64,000 bases of DNA, from positions 1 through 64,000 of the forward strand of contig ONEK01000006.1 in the NCBI GenBank assembly GCA_900316855.1, written 5' to 3'. The notes beneath the pieces are model-generated. The model had not been told where the DNA came from, searched no databases, and saw only the letters and a list, made by a program, of their open reading frames with translations. Positions 57,932-64,000 of the stretch are shown here, one piece after another. The position numbers and the translations under genes were made by a program. The stretch comes from an uncultured Lachnospiraceae bacterium (GTDB taxonomy: Bacteria > Bacillota > Clostridia > Lachnospirales > Lachnospiraceae). Within the stretch, counting starts at the first letter, position 1, and each line of letters opens with the position of its first letter.

Positions 57932-58927
57932 TCACATGACGTCGGCGAAGTGGGGCTTCAGCTTCTTGAAGATCAGCGACGACAGAACGAACAGAAGCGC
58001 CGTGAAAATCCAGAAATAGGTGGAGCTGTAGAAGTGCTCCCAGAACCACATGTCTCCGTAAATCGCACTCCGGTATCCCTCCACGATGTATGTCATCGGG
58101 TTGAACTTGAAAATCGTCTTGTAGCGGTCCCGCAGGATGGCAAGGTTCCACAGAATCGGCGTTGCCCACATGCCGACCTGCAGGAGGATGCTGACGAACT
58201 GCTGCAGATCGCGGAAGAAGATGACGATCGCGCACGTCGCGTATGACAGTCCCAGCACGAGGATATATTCCGCCGCCGAGTAATAGATCAGCTGCAGCCA
58301 GTATATCGTCGGATAATAACCATAAAAAACGGAGATCAGAAGGAGCACGCCGGTGAACCCGATGTGTACGAACAATGCCGCGTTGATCTTGATCATGGGA
58401 AGAATGCTGATCTTGAACAGGACCTTCTTCACGAGATAGTTGTATTCGAGAAGAGAGGTCATGCCGCTCGAGACCGCGTCCGAGAAGAAGAACCACGGGA
58501 CAAGTCCCGCCGTCAGAAACAGGACATACGGTACGTCAATGGAGCCCGTGATCTGCTGCCGCCCCGAATGGAAGATGCGGTCAAAGACCACATAGTACAT
58601 CAGGACCGTGACCACCGGTGGAACCAGTGCCCAGACCGCGCCGAAATACGAGCCGGCATAGCGTTTTTTGAAATCGTTTTTCGAGAGCTTCCAGATAAGC
58701 CTGCGATTCTGCCACAGCTCCACCGGAAGTGTTGTCATCTTGTCGTAGAAGATCGTGAACAGGAACACCCCCGCAGCCAGAAGGATACACCCCGAGATCT
58801 TCTTGAGTCTCGCGGTGTCCGCATCCTCCAGGGGATTGTTGTGCAGTACGAGGAGCATCGCGACAAGAAACGACGCTGCCCACACGATACCGATCACAAT
58901 CAGTTTTCTTTTTTTATCTTTAGTCAT
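57932..58927 (-). CDS. Polysaccharide ABC exporter permease (Wzm/TagG type)
   Basis: A 331-residue ABC-2 type membrane protein. Two N-terminal helices (IGIVWAASFLVAMLLVLH and CILLAAGVFLFTIF) are an addition to the usual six; the core starts NRRLIWKLSKNDFKKRYAGS with SYFGAVWALVPPVVTVLMYY, contains VPWFFFSDAVSSGMTSLLEY and LLQVGMWATPILWNL, and ends in a last helix. It forms the channel with the ATPase gene 87 bases downstream. It follows rfbC. Confidence 0.9.
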   Translation of the reverse strand: MTKDKKRKLIVIGIVWAASFLVAMLLVLHNNPLEDADTARLKKISGCILLAAGVFLFTIFYDKMTTLPVELWQNRRLIWKLSKNDFKKRYAGSYFGAVWALVPPVVTVLMYYVVFDRIFHSGRQQITGSIDVPYVLFLTAGLVPWFFFSDAVSSGMTSLLEYNYLVKKVLFKISILPMIKINAALFVHIGFTGVLLLISVFYGYYPTIYWLQLIYYSAAEYILVLGLSYATCAIVIFFRDLQQFVSILLQVGMWATPILWNLAILRDRYKTIFKFNPMTYIVEGYRSAIYGDMWFWEHFYSSTYFWIFTALLFVLSSLIFKKLKPHFADVM

Positions 58928-58957
58928 GAATCGGTCTGCTTATTTCCATCCCCGGAA

Positions 58958-59575
58958 TTACAGGTTTCTCTCCTTCCGATAGGCGGTGATGCCGGACCAC
59001 TTCTGGTCCTTGTCCGAAAGCGTGAGGGGCGTGCCGTCCTCGAGACGGTACCCCTGTGCGGAAGGAGTTCCTGCGTAGGTTCCGGTCAGCTGCGGCCAGG
59101 CAATACCGATTTCCGGATCGTTCCAGGCAATGCCTGCCTCATCATTGGGATGCCAGAAATCGTCCACTTTATAGCAGAACTCCGCGTCGTCCGACAGGAC
59201 GAGGAAACCGTGAGCGAAATTGCGCGGAATGAAGAACTGTTTCTTGTTCTGTGCCGTCAGGAGCACACCGAACCATTTCCCGAATGTTGCCGATCCGGGA
59301 CGCAGGTCGACCGCTACGTCGTAGACCGCCCCGTTCACAACCCGGACGAGCTTGCTCTGCGGAAAATGAATCTGGAAATGAAGCCCGCGCAGCACACCCT
59401 TCTTCGAGGACGACTGGTTGTCCTGGACGAATTCCACATCGATTCCGGCCCCGGTGAATTCCTGTTTCTGATAGGTCTCCATGAAGTATCCCCGGTCATC
59501 CCCATGGACGTTCGGGGTCACTATCTTCAGCCCCTGAATACCTCCGCAGTCGTTTTCCACTGTGATCTGTGCCAT
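58958..59575 (-). CDS. rfbC: dTDP-4-dehydrorhamnose 3,5-epimerase
   Basis: Third step of dTDP-L-rhamnose synthesis. The 205-residue cupin shows DDRGYFMETYQKQEFTGAGI, FVQDNQSSSKKGVLRGLHFQ with the catalytic His, and RPGSATFGKWFGVLLTAQNK; the catalytic Tyr/His pair region (FIPRNFAHGFLVLSDDAEFC) is intact. The ATG is preceded by GGAGCTTAG. Confidence 0.96.
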   Translation of the reverse strand: MAQITVENDCGGIQGLKIVTPNVHGDDRGYFMETYQKQEFTGAGIDVEFVQDNQSSSKKGVLRGLHFQIHFPQSKLVRVVNGAVYDVAVDLRPGSATFGKWFGVLLTAQNKKQFFIPRNFAHGFLVLSDDAEFCYKVDDFWHPNDEAGIAWNDPEIGIAWPQLTGTYAGTPSAQGYRLEDGTPLTLSDKDQKWSGITAYRKERNL

Positions 59576-59633
59576 CTTGTCTCTAAGCTCCTTTGCTTTC
59601 GATTTCCGGAACTGCGTCCTATGTACCGGCGGT

Positions 59634-60512
59634 TCACAGTCCGTTTGCGATATCCACCAGGTACTGCCCGTAATTGGTTTTCATGAGGGGCTCCGCAAGC
59701 CTCAGCAGCTGCTGCCTGTCAATAAAGCCCCGCTTGTAGGCGATTTCCTCGATGCAGGAGATATACAGTCCCTGCCGCTTCTGGAATGCCGCGACAAAGT
59801 CCGCCGCGTCGAGCAGCTGGTCATGCGTGCCGGTATCAAGCCAGGCGAAGCCGCGGCCGAGCGTCTCGACATGGAGCTTTCCGCGGCGCAGATACTCGTT
59901 GTTGATGGACGTGATCTCAATCTCCCCGCGGGCGGACGGCTTCACATTCCGTGCAATCTCCACGACATCATTATCATAGAAGTAGAGTCCCGGAACCGCA
60001 TAATTGGACTTCGGGTGCTCCGGCTTCTCCTCAATGGATTTCGCAAGGCCGTTCTCATCAAATTCCACTACACCGTACGCGCGGGGATCGCGCACATAGT
60101 AGCCGAAAATCGTCGCGCCGCCGTCTTCGCCGATCCGCTCCTTCGTGCGCAGCAGTACCTTCGAAAAGCTCTGTCCGTAGAAGATGTTGTCACCCAGAAC
60201 AAGCGCCGCCGCATCGTCCCCGATGAAATCCGCCCCTATGATAAAGGCCTCGGCAAGGCCGTTCGGCTTCTCCTGCACCTTGTACGAGAACTGCATGCCG
60301 AGCTGGGAACCGTCCCCGAGAAGATCCTCGAACACAGGAAGGTCCCGCGGCGTCGAGATGATCAGCACTTCCCGGATACCGGCGAGCATCAGCGTAGACA
60401 GGGGATAATAGATCATGGGCTTGTCATACACCGGCATGATCTGCTTCGAAATCGCTTTAGTCAGGGGATAGAGTCTGGTACCGGACCCTCCCGCCAGGAT
60501 AATACCCTTCAT
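59634..60512 (-). CDS. rfbA: Glucose-1-phosphate thymidylyltransferase
   Basis: First step of dTDP-rhamnose synthesis: joins dTTP and glucose 1-phosphate. The 292-residue protein has [20 protein letters not shown] (nucleotide loop), [31 protein letters not shown] (metal Asp) and [12 protein letters not shown]. The length is typical of RfbA/RmlA. It ends 58 bases before rfbC and starts four bases after the rfbB stop codon, so the three form one operon. Confidence 0.97.
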   Translation of the reverse strand: MKGIILAGGSGTRLYPLTKAISKQIMPVYDKPMIYYPLSTLMLAGIREVLIISTPRDLPVFEDLLGDGSQLGMQFSYKVQEKPNGLAEAFIIGADFIGDDAAALVLGDNIFYGQSFSKVLLRTKERIGEDGGATIFGYYVRDPRAYGVVEFDENGLAKSIEEKPEHPKSNYAVPGLYFYDNDVVEIARNVKPSARGEIEITSINNEYLRRGKLHVETLGRGFAWLDTGTHDQLLDAADFVAAFQKRQGLYISCIEEIAYKRGFIDRQQLLRLAEPLMKTNYGQYLVDIANGL

Positions 60513-60515
60513 AAT

Positions 60516-61610
60516 TCAGTCCAGAACCTTTCTGTCGCCATACATGTTCCTGTAGTAATTCTGATAATTGCCGGAGGTGATGTGCTTCATCCACTCCAGG
60601 TGATTCATGTACCAGCCGATGGTTTTGCGGATGCCCTCGCGGAACATGGTCTGCGGCTGCCAGCCGAGCTCGCTGTGGATTTTGTCCGGGGCAATGGCAT
60701 ACCTGCGGTCATGGCCCTTGCGGTCTGTTACATGCTCGATGAGGTCTTCACTGATGTGTGCCCTGCGGGGATCATCCTCCGGAAGGTCCTCACGCAGCAC
60801 CTCGATGATCGTCTTCACGATCTCGATATTCTGCTTCTCATTGTGGCCGCCGATGTTGTAGGTCTCGCCGTCCCGGCCTTTCTCCGATACGAGGTCGATT
60901 CCCCTGCAGTGGTCCTCCACATACAGCCAGTCACGGACGTTTCTGCCGTCGCCGTAGACCGGCAGCTTCCTGCCTTCGAGCGCATTATTGATCATGAGAG
61001 GGATCAGCTTCTCCGGGAACTGGTAAGGGCCGTAGTTGTTGGAGCAGTTCGTGATGTTCATCGGGAAGCCGTACGTGTCGTGATATGCCTTCACGAGAAG
61101 GTCGGACGACGCCTTGGAGGCCGAATAAGGGCTGTGCGGCGAATAAGGGGTCGTCTCGTAAAAATACGCGTCGGGATCCTCAGGAAGGGAACCGTATACC
61201 TCATCCGTCGATACGTGGCAGAACTTCTTCCCGTCCTTAAAGCCGTCCCCTGTCTCCCAGGCCTCCTTCGCGCAGTTCATCATATTGGCCGTGCCGAGCA
61301 CGTTCGTGCGCACGAAGACGAGCGGCTCCTTAATGGAGCGGTCGACGTGGGATTCCGCGGCGAAATGAATGACGCGGTCAACCTCATAATCATGGAATAC
61401 CTGACGAATGGCCTCCTCGTCACAGATATCCGCCTTTACGAAATGGTAATTCTTCCTGCCCTCCACTTCAGCCAGATTCTCGAGGTTGCCGGCATACGTC
61501 AGCTTGTCAACGTTGATGATCTCAACATCGTCCCCGTATTTGCGGAACATGTAGTGAATGAAATTGGAACCGATGAATCCGGCACCGCCGGTCACAAGGT
61601 AGGTCTTCAT
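60516..61610 (-). CDS. rfbB: dTDP-glucose 4,6-dehydratase
   Basis: Second step of dTDP-rhamnose synthesis, an NAD-dependent SDR enzyme of 364 residues. TYLVTGGAGFIGSNFIHYMF is the NAD loop; the catalytic triad is seen in VSTDEVYGSLPED (Thr/Asp/Glu) and PYSASKASSDLLVKAYHDTY (YxxxK). ATG 61610 follows CAGGAGAGC; upstream in-frame sequence lacks a site and overlaps the terminator region. First gene of the rfbBAC operon. Confidence 0.97.
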   Translation of the reverse strand: MKTYLVTGGAGFIGSNFIHYMFRKYGDDVEIINVDKLTYAGNLENLAEVEGRKNYHFVKADICDEEAIRQVFHDYEVDRVIHFAAESHVDRSIKEPLVFVRTNVLGTANMMNCAKEAWETGDGFKDGKKFCHVSTDEVYGSLPEDPDAYFYETTPYSPHSPYSASKASSDLLVKAYHDTYGFPMNITNCSNNYGPYQFPEKLIPLMINNALEGRKLPVYGDGRNVRDWLYVEDHCRGIDLVSEKGRDGETYNIGGHNEKQNIEIVKTIIEVLREDLPEDDPRRAHISEDLIEHVTDRKGHDRRYAIAPDKIHSELGWQPQTMFREGIRKTIGWYMNHLEWMKHITSGNYQNYYRNMYGDRKVLD

Positions 61611-61687
61611 GAAAATATGCTCTCCTGTATGAAAATAAGTCTTCCGCCTGTAGGGTGTGAGTCCAACGCAAGAAGTATACCATAGAC

Positions 61688-61725
61688 GAAAAAACAAGGC
61701 CTGCGTTGCGGGTTGAGCGCAGGCC
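61688..61725 (-). terminator. Terminator after the methionine synthase gene
   Basis: On the minus strand GGCCTGCG (61725-61718) pairs with CGCAGGCC (61705-61698), followed by TTGTTTTTTCG. It separates the metH-type gene from rfbB. A TGGTATACT extended -10-like sequence follows directly and may belong to the rfbB promoter. Confidence 0.8.
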
Positions 61726-61768
61726 ACAGCAGTATGTATTGTACTCTCAGGCCCGTCCTGTTACAAGT

Positions 61769-64000
61769 TCAGGCAAACAGGCTGTCCGCGTAGCGGACGG
61801 AGGCCATGGCGTCCTTCCCGTAGAAGTCCGCGCCGATGCGGTCGGCGTACTCCTGAGTCATGACGGCGCCGCCGACCATGACCTTACAGTCGGGCTTCCT
61901 GGCCCGGAGGAGCCGGATGGTGTCCTCCATGTTGACAACCGTCGTCGTCATCAGGGCGGAGAGGCCGACGAGCTTCACGTCCTCACGGAGTGCTGTATCG
62001 ACGATGGTTTCCGGTGCGACATCCTTGCCGAGATCGATGACCTCGTAGCCATAGTTCTCCATCATGACCTTGACGATGTTCTTGCCGATATCGTGGATAT
62101 CGCCCTTGACGGTCGCAAGGATGACCTTCGCCTTGATCTTCTGCGTCGTGCCCTTCATGGTTTCCTTCACGACCTCGAAGGCTGCCTTCGCCGCTTCCGC
62201 GGACAGCAGGAGCTGCGGCAGGAAGAGCGTTCCCTTCTCGAACCCCTGCCCGACGACGTCCAGGGCGGGGATCAGATCCTCATTGATGACGTCAAGACCC
62301 GTACGTCCGGCAGAGATTGCCTCGCGGGTCGCACTGGCAGCGGCCTCTTTCATGCCGCGCTCAACGGCGTTCTGAAGGGACATCGCACCGGAGGCGGACC
62401 CTGCCGCCGCGGCAGCCCTCGCACCGGTTCCGTGTGCCGAAGCTTCGGACGCAGCCACAGGAGGTGCCTCCTCCGCAGCCGGAGAGAGCAAGGCACGCCT
62501 GCTCTCCGCGACATAGCTGCCATATGCCCCGATGAAGTTCATGCACTGCGGATCCATGTTGAGAAGGGCGCAGCTCGCGCGGAAAGCGCGCATCATGGGA
62601 TCGTTGTTCGGGTTGATGATCGCGAGGGAGAGACCGCTCTGGATCGCCATGGCGAAGAAGAACGAATTGATCACCTCCCGCGCCGGCAGTCCGAACGAAA
62701 TGTTGGAGACGCCGAGGATCGTGTGCCCGTGCAGCTCATCCCGCACCCTGCGCAGCGTCTCCAGCGTCGTAAGCGCCCCGGCAGGATCCGAGGAAATGGT
62801 CATCGCGAGTCCGTCGATGACAATATCCTCCTCCGGAATGCCATATTCCCTCGCCGCGTCGTAGATTTTCCGCGCGACACGGATCCTTCCCTCCGCCGTC
62901 TCCGGAATGCCCTGCTCATCAATCGGAAGTCCGACGAGGACGCCGCCGTATTTCGCAACGACCGGCATTACCTCGCGGATGACTTCCTCCTTGCCGTTCG
63001 TGGAATTGACGAGTGCCTTGCCGTTGTAATAGCGGAGCGCCCGCTCGAGCGCCTCCGGATTCGTCGTATCGATCTGGAGCGGCAGACCCGTGACGCCCTG
63101 CAGTCGCCGCACGACCGTCTCCATCATCTGCGGCTCGTCGATTTCCGGCAGGCCGACGTTGACATCCAGGATGTCCGCTCCGGCGTCCTCCTGCTGAAGT
63201 CCCTGCTGCAGGATGTAGGAGATGTCATTGTTTTTCAGGGCTTCCCTGAACTTCTTCTTGCCCGTCGGGTTGATCCGCTCGCCGATGATGCACGGACGCG
63301 GGCCGATCTCCACTGCCTGCGAGAACGACGTGACCAGAGTCTTCCTCCTGCCTGCCGGCGGCCGGAACGTCTTCGCCCGGACTGTCTGTACGGTCTGCCG
63401 GATATGCTCCGGTGTCGTTCCGCAGCAGCCGCCGAGCACGCAGACGCCCATGTCCGCGATGCGTCCCATGTACTGTGCAAATTCCTCCGGACCGACGTCA
63501 TAGACCGTCTGTCCGTTTTCCGTCCGGGGGAGTCCTGCATTGGGGTTGACAATGACGGGAACCGAAGCCGCCTGAACGAGACGTTCAATGATCGGCAGCA
63601 TCTGACGGGGACCCAGCGAGCAGTTAACGCCGAGGGCATCCACGTGCAGTCCCTCCAGCATCGCCACGACTGCCTCCACCGGCGCACCGGTCAGCAGCTG
63701 GCCGTTCTCGTCATACGTCGTCGTGATGCAGACAGGCAGGGTGCAGTTTTCCTTCGCCGCAAGGACGGCTGCCTTCGCCTCGTAGGTATCGTTCATGGTC
63801 TCGATGAGGACGAGATCCGCACCCTCTTCGGCGCCAAAGCGCACAACCTCACTGAACAGCTCCACAGCACGGTCAAACGACAGATCACCGAGCGGCTCCA
63901 GAAGCTTGCCCGTCGGCCCGATATCCAGAGCGATGAACACATCGTCCCTTCCGGAAGCTGCCCGCGCCTTCTGTGCAATCCGGACGGAAGAACGCACAAT
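61769..64000 (-). CDS. metH: Cobalamin-dependent methionine synthase, 5' end beyond the window
   Basis: Transfers a methyl group from methyltetrahydrofolate through B12 to homocysteine. The 743 visible residues begin inside the homocysteine-binding barrel (zinc ligands in GVNCSLGP and LGGCCGTTPEHI). The pterin-binding barrel follows (CIIGERINPTGKKKFREAL, DVNVGLPEID, INPNNDPMMRAF), then an Ala/Gly-rich linker, a helical B12 cap and the B12-binding domain with KGDIHDIGKNIVKVM (lower axial His) and GLSALMTTTVVNMED. The protein ends ASVRYADSLFA straight after this domain, so the SAM-dependent reactivation domain of E. coli MetH is missing. The reading frame runs open through the window edge. Confidence 0.93.
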   Translation of the reverse strand: MVRSSVRIAQKARAASGRDDVFIALDIGPTGKLLEPLGDLSFDRAVELFSEVVRFGAEEGADLVLIETMNDTYEAKAAVLAAKENCTLPVCITTTYDENGQLLTGAPVEAVVAMLEGLHVDALGVNCSLGPRQMLPIIERLVQAASVPVIVNPNAGLPRTENGQTVYDVGPEEFAQYMGRIADMGVCVLGGCCGTTPEHIRQTVQTVRAKTFRPPAGRRKTLVTSFSQAVEIGPRPCIIGERINPTGKKKFREALKNNDISYILQQGLQQEDAGADILDVNVGLPEIDEPQMMETVVRRLQGVTGLPLQIDTTNPEALERALRYYNGKALVNSTNGKEEVIREVMPVVAKYGGVLVGLPIDEQGIPETAEGRIRVARKIYDAAREYGIPEEDIVIDGLAMTISSDPAGALTTLETLRRVRDELHGHTILGVSNISFGLPAREVINSFFFAMAIQSGLSLAIINPNNDPMMRAFRASCALLNMDPQCMNFIGAYGSYVAESRRALLSPAAEEAPPVAASEASAHGTGARAAAAAGSASGAMSLQNAVERGMKEAAASATREAISAGRTGLDVINEDLIPALDVVGQGFEKGTLFLPQLLLSAEAAKAAFEVVKETMKGTTQKIKAKVILATVKGDIHDIGKNIVKVMMENYGYEVIDLGKDVAPETIVDTALREDVKLVGLSALMTTTVVNMEDTIRLLRARKPDCKVMVGGAVMTQEYADRIGADFYGKDAMASVRYADSLFA

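Noticed and set aside
58958..61610. A complete rfbABCD set
   Set aside because: No dTDP-4-dehydrorhamnose reductase (rfbD) gene is in the window; the last rhamnose step must be encoded elsewhere.
1..64000. tRNA, rRNA or tmRNA genes
   Set aside because: I saw no cloverleaf with TTCGA-type T-loops or rRNA-like sequence in the few intergenic regions, although I cannot run a covariance search.

Overview
The window looks like chromosome of a moderately GC-rich Firmicute of the class Clostridia, most likely a Lachnospiraceae. The signs are the DusB/DUF6145/BirA neighbourhood, a lysyl-tRNA synthetase whose C-terminal extension is of a type I remember from Lachnospiraceae, AGGAGG-type ribosome binding sites, a RibU gene under an FMN riboswitch, and a cell-wall polysaccharide locus with an LCP ligase. 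This placement is from family recognition, not from a search. Nearly every gene lies on the minus strand.

Left end (1-1007): the start of a DUF6462-like gene, a terminator-rich gap with a perfect 53-bp tandem duplication, and a 5'-truncated fragment encoding only the C-terminal tRNA-binding (EMAP/OB-fold) domain of lysyl-tRNA synthetase.

Integrated element (about 998-8036, visibly more AT-rich than its flanks): a compact island of about 7 kb bounded by imperfect 22-bp direct repeats (19 of 22 identical). It carries a tyrosine integrase and a ribbon-helix-helix protein behind a palindrome-covered promoter, two small hypothetical genes, a TerS-like HTH protein, an AEP primase-polymerase, a D5/SF3 helicase, a winged-helix protein, an excisionase-like protein and a Cro-like protein. 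A divergent CI-like repressor completes it. There is no relaxase, conjugation gene, capsid gene or large terminase, so it resembles a phage satellite (PICI-like). It has inserted inside lysS: the catalytic part (8011-9543) receives a new stop codon and terminator from the element, and the original C-terminal domain is stranded 7 kb away.

Housekeeping region (8011-42752): lysS-greA; an oppABCDF peptide importer with a strong terminator after oppA; dusB, DUF6145, birA, argF, proC, an rRNA methyltransferase, pfkA, dnaE and ispD; a t6A-linked cluster (tsaD, rnz, rimI, tsaB, tsaE); ribU with its riboswitch; murA; an M23 endopeptidase with LysM and G5 domains; a coiled-coil membrane protein; a GGDEF-GGDEF-EAL protein; a small alarmone synthetase; and glmS.

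Polysaccharide region (41781-61610): a nearly complete ABC-transporter-dependent rhamnose-type cell-wall glycan locus. It holds dTDP-rhamnose genes rfbB, rfbA and rfbC (rfbD is not in the window), a Wzm/Wzt-type exporter whose ATPase has a C-terminal glycan-binding-like domain, a methyltransferase-kinase-like fusion resembling the chain terminator WbdD, five GT2 glycosyltransferases, a phosphosugar mutase, a WcaJ/CpsE-type initiating transferase and an LCP attachment enzyme. The window ends inside a cobalamin-dependent methionine synthase that stops after its B12-binding domain.
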